The position numbers were made by a program, and so were the translations under genes. Source: Fidelibacterota bacterium (lineage in GTDB: Bacteria; Fidelibacterota; Marinisomatia; Marinisomatales; UBA1611). Taken from it: 52,674 bases of DNA. The first letter of the stretch is position 1. Every line of letters starts with the position of its first letter. The stretch lies in contig DTUG01000039.1 in assembly GCA_012964275.1 (NCBI GenBank), forward strand, positions 3,779-56,452, read 5' to 3'. Shown here piece by piece: positions 16,226-24,799 of the stretch. The notes beneath the pieces were generated by a model. That model was not told where the DNA came from, did not search any database, and saw only the letters and a list, made by a program, of their open reading frames with translations.

Positions 16226-16984
16226 ATGCGCTGCCTGGCTCAGCCCCGGACAGTTAATGGAAGATTCCTGTACCTGTCCCTGATCATTTATCTGTCATCA
16301 GCAATATCATTATTTGCTGCACCGTCCCAATCCAAACCATCCACGGCTGTGGCTCGAACCCTGCAGACCCGGAATTTTTCTGCAGACATGAAAACCGCTC
16401 TCAAGGCATCCATCAATGCCCTCCAAGACCTGGATTATACGATCGATGTACTAAATTCCGACGTGGGCCTGATTACCGCCAGCCGCACCACAGAAGAAAA
16501 AAAAGCAGCAGTCTCAAAGGATGGTGTGGAGTCCGGTCCTTCTCCCAAAATAGATGAAGCAGAAGCAGAAGCAAAACGGGATGCCTGTTTATCAGCTATT
16601 GGCGCAGCCATTGTTGTCGGAATCTTTGTCATTATCCTGGGTGCCTTATTTGGAAAATCGGATGATGATGATGATGATGATGAAAACTCTTCCGGTAAGT
16701 GGCGCGGCTCAAGTAGTAGTTCCAGCGGAGGCACCACTATTAATAAATACTATCCCAAAGATAGCGGACCAAAGGGCCCGCGCATCTACCGCTATAAGGT
16801 TACTGTAAACCTGGAAGAAAGAAACCAGCAGACCACAGGAATTCGGGTCAGCGCCAGCGGAGAATTAGAGCAGGACGGGAAGATACTGGAGTCCGGAGGA
16901 ATACACGAACCAGAATTCTTCAAAAGGTTCTTTGCCTCCATGAACAAATCACTGTTCCTAGATGAGAACCTGCCAACTGATTAA
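16226..16984 (+). CDS. Unrecognised signal-peptide protein with poly-Asp run
   Basis: A 252-residue protein starting at ATG 16226, with a TTG one codon earlier as an alternative. An N-terminal membrane segment (YLSLIIYLSSAISLFA) precedes a domain with MKTALKASINALQDLDYTIDVLNSDVGLITASR, a pattern common in envelope proteins that ask how well a strand fits the outer membrane. A second hydrophobic segment (IGAAIVVGIFVIILGALFG) follows, then seven aspartates encoded by a GAT microsatellite, a Ser-rich linker and a C-terminal beta-rich domain. I cannot name the family. Operon linkage with the BamE-like lipoprotein suggests an outer-membrane role. The bidirectional terminator follows 40 bp after its stop. 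Confidence 0.65.
   Translation: MRCLAQPRTVNGRFLYLSLIIYLSSAISLFAAPSQSKPSTAVARTLQTRNFSADMKTALKASINALQDLDYTIDVLNSDVGLITASRTTEEKKAAVSKDGVESGPSPKIDEAEAEAKRDACLSAIGAAIVVGIFVIILGALFGKSDDDDDDDENSSGKWRGSSSSSSGGTTINKYYPKDSGPKGPRIYRYKVTVNLEERNQQTTGIRVSASGELEQDGKILESGGIHEPEFFKRFFASMNKSLFLDENLPTD
16661..16681 (+). repeat. GAT trinucleotide microsatellite
   Basis: Seven consecutive GAT codons encode a poly-aspartate run directly after the second membrane segment of the protein at 16226-16984. Unit length 3 means slippage would change the number of aspartates without breaking the frame. Confidence 0.9.
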
Positions 16985-17023
16985 TAGGACAACGCGTTAA
17001 AACAATTATATAGCACAGTAAAT

Positions 17024-17050
17024 AAATAAGGGGCGGTACGCCCCTTATTT
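17024..17050. terminator. Bidirectional Rho-independent terminator
   Basis: A perfect 12-bp stem, AAATAAGGGGCG against CGCCCCTTATTT, with a GTA loop. The GC-rich core is flanked by A and T runs on both sides, so it works in both directions. It lies 40 bp after the stop at 16984 (plus) and 21 bp after the stop at 17071 (minus), exactly where two convergent units need one. Confidence 0.92.
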
Positions 17051-17070
17051 TATAATGATAATAATTCTAA

Positions 17071-17778
17071 CTAAAACCCAAGACCAATACGCAGATTAAG
17101 GCTGGGAAATCCTTTTTGCCCAGGAATTAAATCTTCAACAATGGTATACCGTGCTAATGCAATACAATCCAATACTAGGATTTTAAATTGCAGACCTGCC
17201 TGGATGTGAATACCAGATGCATCTATTTTATTATCAGTTAGATATTCTATTAATACATCTTCATCCAAGGCGCCATTTTCGATATCACCACCAGCCACGA
17301 CCGCTTCAAGCATTTCCTGATTAATCATAGGAATGGATGAATGCTGGTTTATGCCTGCCCCCGCTGTCAACTGGACTTTGGCTAAAATAGGGATAGATAA
17401 TTTGAACACTTTTGCGTACGCTGTGTAATAAGCTGACCCTGCCAAAAAGCCAAATACAGCACTATCTATTGATGTTATAGCATTTCCAAATGAAAAATAA
17501 TATGGACTAATGATGGAACTAACTTCCGCTTCTAATCCAATAAACGGAATGGCATCTACATATAAATAAAAGCCAACACCACCGCCGTTTTCAAAACCAT
17601 GATGAGTAAAACTTCCCACCTCGAGCGGGTCACCGCCTAAAGGATTGTCCACTAATAAAGGGCTTACGGATGGATCTACAATAAATTGGCTCGCATTACC
17701 ACTTATACCTAATCCTAAAATTGCAAACGCCGATACTGGCAAAAGACATATAAGACCAGAAATGATTGTTTTCTTCAT
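17071..17778 (-). CDS. Small outer-membrane barrel-like protein
   Basis: A 235-residue exported protein. The ATG at 17778 is preferred over 17784 because GAGGAG then lies about nine bases upstream. A signal peptide (MKKTIISGLICLLPVSAFA) leads into glycine/aromatic-rich strands such as GGGVGFYLYVDAIPFIGLEAEV and FGFLAGSAYYTAYAKVF, ending with LNLRIGLGF, a terminal aromatic typical of barrel proteins recognised by BamA. No family is recognised. It stands alone, divergent from the M23 peptidase gene, and ends at the shared terminator. Confidence 0.7.
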   Translation of the reverse strand: MKKTIISGLICLLPVSAFAILGLGISGNASQFIVDPSVSPLLVDNPLGGDPLEVGSFTHHGFENGGGVGFYLYVDAIPFIGLEAEVSSIISPYYFSFGNAITSIDSAVFGFLAGSAYYTAYAKVFKLSIPILAKVQLTAGAGINQHSSIPMINQEMLEAVVAGGDIENGALDEDVLIEYLTDNKIDASGIHIQAGLQFKILVLDCIALARYTIVEDLIPGQKGFPSLNLRIGLGF

Positions 17779-17914
17779 GTTCATATTCTCCTCGATATTA
17801 GCGCAACAAAACCTAAAAGATTTTACACAGCTTAAACTAATAAATGAACATCTCTCTGTTTGTCATTGAAATCCCGCTTTTGTCCTGAATAAATTGCCCC
17901 CATACAATTATTCC

Positions 17915-20170
17915 ATGAACCACAGCCGATTTCTACTTTTCTTTCTGGCCACAGCCATTTTGCATCCCCAGGAGCTTAAATGGCCAACTGACGCAGGAAA
18001 TGCATACTCCTCCAATTTTGGCGAGTACCGGGACGACCATTTTCACATGGGTCTCGATATCAAAACCAACGGCAGGACGGGATATGAGGTATATGCGGTG
18101 GAAAACGGATTTATTTCCCGGATCGTATCCAGCTTCGACGGCTATGGCAAAGCTCTATACCTGAAAACCGTCAGCGGACACATTGCTGTCTACGCCCATC
18201 TGGACAGATTCACACCCGTGCTTGAAAAAGTCTTGAAGCTTCAGCAATCTCGCAACAAAAGCTATATGGTGAATGCCAATTTTTCATCCCGTGAATTCCA
18301 GGTTAAGAAAGGCGATGTCATCGCTTATACGGGAAATACCGGTTCTTCATTTGCTCCCCACTTGCACTTTGAACTTCGCAATAGCAGTGACGAACCGCTG
18401 GATCCTCTCAAGAATGGGTTCCTGCTGAAAGATCATGTGACCCCGATCCTCACTAAACTAGCTTTTGTTCCCTTGTCCAGAGATGCACTGGTCAATTCCA
18501 GCCCGCTGGTTCAAACCATCCCACTCTTTCGTGACAAAAGCGGTGTATATCTCTTTGCGGATACGCTAAGCACTATAGGGGACTTTGGCCTGGCCATTCA
18601 GGCTGTGGACAGGCGGGAAGGAGCCGAGAATGTGTATCAGTTCCATCGCGCTGAGCTTTTCTTGGATGGAAAATCAGTTTTTGAACTCATTTATGACCGC
18701 ATACCGTATACACAATCCGGCAGTGCTAAAACGCTGATACAATTTGAACTAAAACGGGGAAATCTGGGTGAGTTTCAGAAACTTTACCGGCTCCCGGAAC
18801 ATCCCCGCGTGGTTATTCACGGCACGGACAACACCGGCGTGCTGCGACTGGACCCTGGATACCATCGGGTTGAAATAAAAATCCGGGATGCAACTGGAAA
18901 TGAAGCTGTTGCCAGGGGCATTCTGGTAGGTGCTTTTCCCACGTCTCTCAGTGTCAAAGAGATACAGCGAGATGACAAAGTGATCACGCTGGAGATCAGC
19001 CCTAGACGGGGCGGTCTGCCAATACGGGATGCCATAATCTACAGTTTTACTCCCTTTGGATATCCCGATCTGAAAATTGAAAATCTCCATACCCAACGAG
19101 TAGAAAAAAACATCCATGTGTCACTATCTGTCAAAGATACCGAAAAAAGGATCATGCAGATTCTTGGTATTAATCAAATCGGGATTATGACCACACCGGT
19201 TCACTGGGCAAATTATAATACATCTGCCAGCGTGATCGATATTCATCCTGATCTGGAAATATCCCATACCGAGAGAGGTATTTTTTTCCAGGTTAAAATG
19301 GACCAGTATGTCCCAGCTAATGCCATCCTAAAATTATCCAATGATAATACGTTTCAATCCTATCCACTGAGCCAGATACAGCCGACGGTTTTTCTATCTG
19401 AAATGCTGCCGGTTCAATACTTGCGGAATATCAAATTTGTGGATGTTTCTCTATCATATAGTGGATATTCCCGGGATACACGCTTTAATTTTCAATCTTC
19501 CATTGCCGAACCCGGCATAAAAACTGTTATACTTTCCCAAGACCGAAACTGCTCTATTCGGACTGTGTCCAGTACTGTGTATGCTTCCACTGCGATCTGG
19601 ATTGATAAAGTAGATAAGCATGCTCCGGTCGATGAGGGTTATCACCTGTCTGCTGTGTACCAGCTACAACCTTTTAATCAAGCCTTGCAGGATTCCTTTT
19701 TAGTAGGACTGCGCTACGAGCGCCAATATTCCGGTCACAACAAAATGGGAATCTATTATTATGATCAGAAAGAGCAGCAATGGACCTACAGCCCAACAAA
19801 GAACAACCCTAAGCGACAAATCCTCACTTCTTCATTAAATCAGTTTGATGCAGTTACAATCATCCAGGACCTAGTGCCCCCAAAGATCTTAAAAACTTTC
19901 CCGGCCCATAGCGGGCATTATGAAGCAAAGGACATCAGTAAGATAAAAATTGATGTGGATGATAACCTTTCCGGAATTGATGCAAAGGAAGCATCTTTCT
20001 CCCTGATATTGGATGGAAAGTCGGTGTATTTTGCCTACCAACCAGTGATAAAGCAGCTTTCATACACGATGGACAGGGCACTTCAATCCGGCAACCATCA
20101 ATTCGAGGTGACCATTCGAGATCAGGTCGGCAATAAAGTCTCTAAGACAGTCTTATTTTCGGTTGACTAA
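17915..20170 (+). CDS. M23 family metallopeptidase with large C-terminal region
   Basis: A 751-residue secreted protein. ATG 17915 (MNHSRFLLFFLATAI) is preferred over the in-frame TTG at 17894 because the signal peptide then begins properly. The LytM/M23 zinc peptidase domain lies at residues ~20-165: HFHMGLDI gives His44 and Asp48, and APHLHFELRN gives His149 and His151. Such enzymes cut peptidoglycan crosslinks. About 580 residues of beta-sandwich-like sequence follow, including an Ig-like module near the end (DDNLSGIDAKEASFSLILDGK). It heads a tightly packed plus-strand series: the rhomboid gene starts on its stop codon (TAATG). Confidence 0.85.
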   Translation: MNHSRFLLFFLATAILHPQELKWPTDAGNAYSSNFGEYRDDHFHMGLDIKTNGRTGYEVYAVENGFISRIVSSFDGYGKALYLKTVSGHIAVYAHLDRFTPVLEKVLKLQQSRNKSYMVNANFSSREFQVKKGDVIAYTGNTGSSFAPHLHFELRNSSDEPLDPLKNGFLLKDHVTPILTKLAFVPLSRDALVNSSPLVQTIPLFRDKSGVYLFADTLSTIGDFGLAIQAVDRREGAENVYQFHRAELFLDGKSVFELIYDRIPYTQSGSAKTLIQFELKRGNLGEFQKLYRLPEHPRVVIHGTDNTGVLRLDPGYHRVEIKIRDATGNEAVARGILVGAFPTSLSVKEIQRDDKVITLEISPRRGGLPIRDAIIYSFTPFGYPDLKIENLHTQRVEKNIHVSLSVKDTEKRIMQILGINQIGIMTTPVHWANYNTSASVIDIHPDLEISHTERGIFFQVKMDQYVPANAILKLSNDNTFQSYPLSQIQPTVFLSEMLPVQYLRNIKFVDVSLSYSGYSRDTRFNFQSSIAEPGIKTVILSQDRNCSIRTVSSTVYASTAIWIDKVDKHAPVDEGYHLSAVYQLQPFNQALQDSFLVGLRYERQYSGHNKMGIYYYDQKEQQWTYSPTKNNPKRQILTSSLNQFDAVTIIQDLVPPKILKTFPAHSGHYEAKDISKIKIDVDDNLSGIDAKEASFSLILDGKSVYFAYQPVIKQLSYTMDRALQSGNHQFEVTIRDQVGNKVSKTVLFSVD

Positions 20171-20814
20171 TGTTCTTCCCTTATAAAGATGATAATCCCA
20201 GGGTGCTGGTCCCCTATGTGAATTATGGCATCATCGGTTTAAATATTATCGTATTCACGGGTCAAACAATGCTTTCCTTACCTGATCCGAGAATCGGTGT
20301 AGCATTAATAAATGTGTTTGGTTTTATACCAGGACAATTCAATTTCTTGGACATATTAACATCTATGTTTATGCATGGTGGTTTATTCCATATAATGGGT
20401 AACATGTGGTTTCTTTGGATCTTTGGCGATAATGTTGAGAGCGCCTTGGGACATATTCGATACATTGGATTTTATTTATTTTGTGGTTTCGGTGCGGCTT
20501 TCGGCCAGTTCCTCATTGATCCATCATCACCAATCCCAATGGTTGGGGCCAGCGGAGCCATCGCCGGAGTGCTGGGAGCCTACATGCTTTTGTACCCGCG
20601 GGCTAAAGTACACGTACTTATTGTTTTTTTCTTGATTACAACAATTGCTGTTCCAGCTCAGATCGCGATAGGAGTATGGTTCCTGATACAACTGACTAAT
20701 GGTTTAGGATCGCTCGGCCTTAATACCGGTGGAGTGGCTTGGTTTGCCCATGTTGGCGGGTTTGCAGTTGGAGCCGCAACACAAAAGATATTTCGTACAT
20801 TTCGAATTGAATAA
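20170..20814 (+). CDS. Rhomboid family intramembrane serine protease
   Basis: A 214-residue polytopic membrane protein of the rhomboid clan. Diagnostic features are FMHGGLFHIMGNMWFLWIFGDNVE in the second/third helix region, the nucleophile Ser128 in PMVGASGAIAGVLGAY and catalytic His194 in WFAHVGGFAVGA. Rhomboids cut single-span membrane proteins within the bilayer. About six helices are visible. The start overlaps the M23 stop and its own stop overlaps the cdd start, so it is co-translated with both. Its substrate is not evident. Confidence 0.93.
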   Translation: MFFPYKDDNPRVLVPYVNYGIIGLNIIVFTGQTMLSLPDPRIGVALINVFGFIPGQFNFLDILTSMFMHGGLFHIMGNMWFLWIFGDNVESALGHIRYIGFYLFCGFGAAFGQFLIDPSSPIPMVGASGAIAGVLGAYMLLYPRAKVHVLIVFFLITTIAVPAQIAIGVWFLIQLTNGLGSLGLNTGGVAWFAHVGGFAVGAATQKIFRTFRIE

Positions 20815-21200
20815 TGGTAAATGATCAATTAATTCAAACTGCCCTGCACATGAGGTCCAAATCTCGGGCATCTTACTCCAACTATACTGTTGGGGCTGCC
20901 GTAGAAACAGAAAACGGTGATATCGTTGGCGGATGCAACGTCGAAACCAGCAGCTATGGACTGACCTGTTGCGCTGAACGAGTGGCACTGTTTCGGGCTA
21001 TTTCAGAAGGGCATAATGCCTTTAAAGCCCTTTCTGTTGCCAGTGAAAATGGAGGCATGCCCTGTGGAGCTTGTCGGCAAGTGATCTGGGAATTGTGTGG
21101 GGATATCCCCGTTTACATCTGTGATTCCGGGGGACGCATTGAAAAAACAACCAGTGCAACATTATTACCTAATCCTTTCGATGAATCCCATTTGACATGA
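20814..21200 (+). CDS. cdd: Cytidine deaminase
   Basis: A 128-residue homotetramer-type deaminase converting (deoxy)cytidine to (deoxy)uridine. The zinc site is Cys53-Ala-Glu55 in TCCAERVALF together with Cys84 and Cys87 in MPCGACRQV. The N-terminal SRASYSNYTVGAAVET and CNVETSSYG motifs bind the nucleoside. Its ATG overlaps the rhomboid stop (TAATG), and its end overlaps udk (ATGA). It feeds uridine to Udk and deoxyuridine to Tdk, both downstream. Confidence 0.96.
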   Translation: MVNDQLIQTALHMRSKSRASYSNYTVGAAVETENGDIVGGCNVETSSYGLTCCAERVALFRAISEGHNAFKALSVASENGGMPCGACRQVIWELCGDIPVYICDSGGRIEKTTSATLLPNPFDESHLT

Positions 21201-21817
21201 GTATGTCACCTATTCTAATTGGAATTGCCGGAGGCACAGGCTCGGGTAAAACATCTATTGCTAAACAACTGCTGAAGGAATATGGTGAAGGGGAAGTCGT
21301 AGTTCTAGAACAGGATGCCTATTATAATGACCTATCTCATTTGCAATTGGAAAACCGTCACCAACAAAATTTCGACCACCCCGATGCCATCGATATTGAA
21401 CTGTTTAATCATCAGCTTATTAAGCTGATGAAAGGTCAACCGGTTGATGTACCTGTCTATGATTTCACCACCCATTCCAGGAAAGATCAGATTCGTTCCA
21501 TTCAGCCGCACCATGTAATTGTCGTAGAAGGCATCTTGGCACTGCATTATCCAGTGTTGCGGGAATTGATGGACATTAAAATTTTTGTGGATACACCCGA
21601 TGATATCCGCTTCATTCGGCGAATCACCCGAGATGTAGAAGACCGGGGCCGCACTGTTCAATCAGTGATTAATCAATATCTGAACACTGTTCGTCCAATG
21701 CATCAACAATTTGTTGAGCCGTCCAAATATTTTTCCGATATTATCATCCCCGAAGGGGGTCAAAATAAAGTCGCTATAGATTTATTAAGGACCAAAATCG
21801 ACGCTATACTATACTGA
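21197..21817 (+). CDS. udk: Uridine kinase
   Basis: A 206-residue P-loop kinase phosphorylating uridine or cytidine to UMP or CMP. The Walker A motif GIAGGTGSGKTSIA is at residues ~9-22, followed by LEQDAYYNDLSHL, NFDHPDAID, PVYDFTTHSR and VIVVEGILALHYP, all standard for Udk. The ATG overlaps the cdd stop (ATGA). A perfect 9-bp hairpin at 21410-21430 falls inside the gene and is probably a by-product of codons. Confidence 0.96.
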   Translation: MSMSPILIGIAGGTGSGKTSIAKQLLKEYGEGEVVVLEQDAYYNDLSHLQLENRHQQNFDHPDAIDIELFNHQLIKLMKGQPVDVPVYDFTTHSRKDQIRSIQPHHVIVVEGILALHYPVLRELMDIKIFVDTPDDIRFIRRITRDVEDRGRTVQSVINQYLNTVRPMHQQFVEPSKYFSDIIIPEGGQNKVAIDLLRTKIDAILY

Positions 21818-21850
21818 TTTCATTTCCCACACCACAGAAAATGACCACAA

Positions 21851-22411
21851 ATGACACTAACACCCAGTGATACAGGATGGATTGAGGTAATATGCGGCAG
21901 TATGTTCAGCGGTAAAACCGAGGAACTGATTCGTCGTCTACGCCGGGCGGAGATTGCCAAAATGAATGTGATTATTATTAAACCCCGATTAGATGACCGG
22001 TACAGTTCCAGACATGTGGTTTCCCATAATCAATCCAAACTGGAGTCTATCCCCGTCAAAGATTCATCAGAAATTATAAATCAATCCAAGGATGCAGACG
22101 TTGTTGGAATCGATGAAGCCCAATTTTTCGATGATAATATCCTAGATGTATGCAAAACACTAGCTCAAAATAACAAACGCATCATTGTGGCTGGCCTAGA
22201 TACAGATTACCGCGGGCTACCATTTGGCCCCATGCCCCAACTCATGTGTGAAGCGGATTATTTGGATAAATTGCGTGCCATTTGTATCCAATGTGGAAAT
22301 CCAGCTTCTTATACTCAAAGGTTAACTAAAGATTCCGCCCAAGTGGTGATTGGGGAAACGGATATATACGAAGCACGCTGCAGAAACTGTTTTGAAACAC
22401 CGATTGAATAA
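21851..22411 (+). CDS. tdk: Thymidine kinase
   Basis: A 186-residue type II thymidine kinase forming dTMP (and dUMP). It shows the P-loop VICGSMFSGKTEELIRRLRR, the VVGIDEAQFFDD Walker B region, the lasso region after GLDTDYRGLPFGPM and the structural zinc pairs CIQC and CRNC near the C-terminus. The 33 bp before it are the largest gap between udk and nupC; there is no visible terminator. Its TAA abuts the nupC ATG directly. Confidence 0.96.
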   Translation: MTLTPSDTGWIEVICGSMFSGKTEELIRRLRRAEIAKMNVIIIKPRLDDRYSSRHVVSHNQSKLESIPVKDSSEIINQSKDADVVGIDEAQFFDDNILDVCKTLAQNNKRIIVAGLDTDYRGLPFGPMPQLMCEADYLDKLRAICIQCGNPASYTQRLTKDSAQVVIGETDIYEARCRNCFETPIE

Positions 22412-23629
22412 ATGGAACGGCTGATTGGTATATTAGGGATTATAGTTTTATTGGGGATTGCTTTGGCCATGTCCAACAACCGCAACTCAATTCCCTGGCG
22501 ATTGGTAACTTGGGGGCTTGGCTTGCAATTCCTATTTGCCATTTTTATCCTAAAAACACCTATGGGACAACCCTTTTTTGGAGCGGTAGATACCGTGTTT
22601 AAAAAATTGCTTAGTTTTTCTGATGCGGGCAGCGATTTCCTTTTTAAATCATTTAGTGCAGGCGTTGTAGAAGCGCCGTTGATGAATTTTGCTTTTCGGA
22701 TTCTGCCGACCCTAATCTTCTTTTCTTCCCTAATTACAGTGTTTTACCATCTCGGCATTATGCAGTTCATTGTAAAATGGATTGCCCGCGCCATGCAGAA
22801 AACAATGGGAACCAGCGGTTCGGAAACCCTCAGTGTTTCAGCAAATATTTTTGTGGGCCAAACGGAAGCACCGCTCATGGTGCGGCCTTTTGTTTCCAAG
22901 ATGACAAAGTCAGAATTAATGGCGATGATGGTTGGTGGTTTTGCAACCGTGGCTGGGGGTGTTATGGCTATTTATGTGAAAATGCTGGAAGATATCCCTG
23001 GGATTGCCGGTCACATGATGGCAGCATCCATTATGAGCGCGCCGGCTGCTCTGGTTATCGCAAAAATTATTTATCCGGAAACAGAATCATCGGAGACCAT
23101 GGGTGAATTGAATATAACGCTGGAAAAAAAAGATGACAATGTGATGGAGGCGCTTTCCCGTGGGGCCACCGATGGAATGAAATTGGCAGCAAATGTAGGT
23201 GCGATGCTGGTTGCTTTTGTGGCCATGATTGCCTTGGTAAACGGAATCCTTGGATTAATGGATCTTAGTCTACAGCAAATCCTGGGATGGATATTTAGTC
23301 CGCTTGCGTGGACAATGGGTGTTCCCTGGAGTGAGGCAGGAACGATCGGAACCCTTATGGGTGAAAAACTGGTGTTGACCGAACTTATTGCCTATGGTGA
23401 TCTGGCAGAATTACGGAGCACAAATTCTATTTCGGATCGATCAGCCATCATCGCCAGTTACGCCTTATGTGGGTTTGCTAATTTTGCGTCAGTAGGTATT
23501 CAGCTTGGGGGGATTGGCGGCATTGCACCTGAAAGGCGCAAAGATCTTTCAAAATTAGCTATGAAAGCTATGATTGGCGGTGCTTTAGCTTCCTGGTTAA
23601 CAGCCACACTTGCTGGGATATTAATTTGA
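22412..23629 (+). CDS. nupC: Concentrative nucleoside transporter (NupC/CNT family)
   Basis: A 405-residue inner-membrane symporter importing nucleosides with protons or sodium. Family blocks are the N-terminal helices, VEAPLMNFAFRILPTLIFFSSLITVFYHLG, SGSETLSVSANIFVGQTEAPLMVRPFV, MVGGFATVAGGVMAIY and the late SYALCGFANFASVGIQLGGIG. Sitting directly behind tdk and udk, it supplies the substrates for salvage. Length is typical of the bacterial CNT family. Confidence 0.96.
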   Translation: MERLIGILGIIVLLGIALAMSNNRNSIPWRLVTWGLGLQFLFAIFILKTPMGQPFFGAVDTVFKKLLSFSDAGSDFLFKSFSAGVVEAPLMNFAFRILPTLIFFSSLITVFYHLGIMQFIVKWIARAMQKTMGTSGSETLSVSANIFVGQTEAPLMVRPFVSKMTKSELMAMMVGGFATVAGGVMAIYVKMLEDIPGIAGHMMAASIMSAPAALVIAKIIYPETESSETMGELNITLEKKDDNVMEALSRGATDGMKLAANVGAMLVAFVAMIALVNGILGLMDLSLQQILGWIFSPLAWTMGVPWSEAGTIGTLMGEKLVLTELIAYGDLAELRSTNSISDRSAIIASYALCGFANFASVGIQLGGIGGIAPERRKDLSKLAMKAMIGGALASWLTATLAGILI

Positions 23630-23636
23630 AATATCT

Positions 23637-24197
23637 ATGAAGCTATTGATCATGGGTCCTCCGGGTGTTGGGAAGGGGACACAAGCTGACCGCATTAAGA
23701 AAAAACTGAATATTATCCACCTTTCTACCGGCAATATTCTCCGGGGTGAAATAGAAACTGAATCAGATGTGGGTCTGAAAGCAAAAACATTTATGAATAA
23801 AGGAAAATTGGTCCCTGATGAAGTGTTACTGGATATTATTCGTTATCGCATATCGCGGCCAGATTGTCAATACGGATATCTATTGGATGGATTTCCCCGC
23901 ACGCTGCCGCAGGCAGAGGGGTTGAACGTCATCATGAATGATATCGATCATGAACTTGATGCTGCCATCAGTCTGACCGCTGATGAAAATGAATTGGTAA
24001 GGCGGTTGGTTCTACGCGGAAAAGAGTCAGGCCGGAGCGATGATAACCCGGAGGTAGTACGGAAGCGTCAACAGGTTTATTGGCAACAAACTGCCCCATT
24101 AATAGATTATTATAAAAAAGAGGGCCTTCTAAAGGAGGTGAATGGTCTGGGAACCATCCCGGAAATCACAAAGCGCATTATGGAAGCATTGGTATAA
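23637..24197 (+). CDS. adk: Adenylate kinase, short form lacking the zinc LID
   Basis: A 186-residue enzyme balancing AMP, ADP and ATP. The P-loop MGPPGVGKGTQA is at residues 6-17, then LSTGNILRGEI (AMP site), GYLLDGFPRTLPQAEGL and RGKESGRSDDNPEVVRKR. The LID domain is the short kind with no cysteines, unlike E. coli Adk. It follows nupC by 7 bp and is followed by coaE within 1 bp, so it is in the same operon. Monophosphates made by Udk and Tdk enter the same pool. Confidence 0.95.
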   Translation: MKLLIMGPPGVGKGTQADRIKKKLNIIHLSTGNILRGEIETESDVGLKAKTFMNKGKLVPDEVLLDIIRYRISRPDCQYGYLLDGFPRTLPQAEGLNVIMNDIDHELDAAISLTADENELVRRLVLRGKESGRSDDNPEVVRKRQQVYWQQTAPLIDYYKKEGLLKEVNGLGTIPEITKRIMEALV

Positions 24198-24198
24198 T

Positions 24199-24792
24199 AT
24201 GCTAAGAGTTGGATTAACCGGCGGAATAGGATCTGGAAAAAGTGAAGTAAGCCGCTTTTTCAAGCAATGGGGTGCTTACATTTTCAACGCTGATAAGGAA
24301 GCTAAGAATATCATCGATACCAATGAAACTGCCCAGAATGATATCATTGCAGAATTTGGGACGGATATACTGGACGCTGATAATAAAATCAACAAGCAAA
24401 AACTAGCCCGGGTAGCCTTCCATGATGAAGATAATCAGCTACTGTTGAACAGTATCGTACACCCCCATGTTTTTCGTGAAATTGATAAGCAATTCGGTGA
24501 TGTGTCTATTAAAGATAAACATAAGATTTTTGTGCTGGATGCTGCTCTTATATATGAATCCGGTGCAGATACTCACATGGATTATGTAATCGTTGTGACA
24601 TCATTATTACGCTTTCGGACTGAACGGGCCATGAGCCGCGGGAATATGACCCGAGAAGATTTCATGAAGCGGCTGGATCTGCAATGGCCGGACGAAGATA
24701 AGGTTCACATGGCTGATTTTATAATCCCAAACAACAGCAGTGTGGAAGATCTGGAGAAAGAGGCCCGGGAAATATTTGATAAGTTGATCTAA
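24199..24792 (+). CDS. coaE: Dephospho-CoA kinase
   Basis: A 197-residue kinase adding the 3'-phosphate in the last step of coenzyme A synthesis. ATG 24199 (MLRVGLTGGIGSGKSEVSRFF) is correct by family alignment; a GTG 19 codons earlier only extends into adk. Motifs: the P-loop GLTGGIGSGKS, FNADKEAKNIIDTNE, HPHVFREI, VLDAALIYESG and SRGNMTREDFMKRLDLQW. It is the last gene of the M23-to-coaE series and converges with the minus-strand FloA group across 7 bp. Confidence 0.95.
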   Translation: MLRVGLTGGIGSGKSEVSRFFKQWGAYIFNADKEAKNIIDTNETAQNDIIAEFGTDILDADNKINKQKLARVAFHDEDNQLLLNSIVHPHVFREIDKQFGDVSIKDKHKIFVLDAALIYESGADTHMDYVIVVTSLLRFRTERAMSRGNMTREDFMKRLDLQWPDEDKVHMADFIIPNNSSVEDLEKEAREIFDKLI

Positions 24793-24799
24793 TTAAATT

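Noticed and set aside
21410..21430. Perfect 9-bp hairpin with 3-nt loop inside udk
   Set aside because: Lacks a T-run and lies mid-gene; explained by the codons for HQLIKLMK.
24142..24198. Longer coaE start within adk
   Set aside because: The extra 19 residues are out-of-frame adk sequence; family proteins start just before GLTGGIGSGKS.
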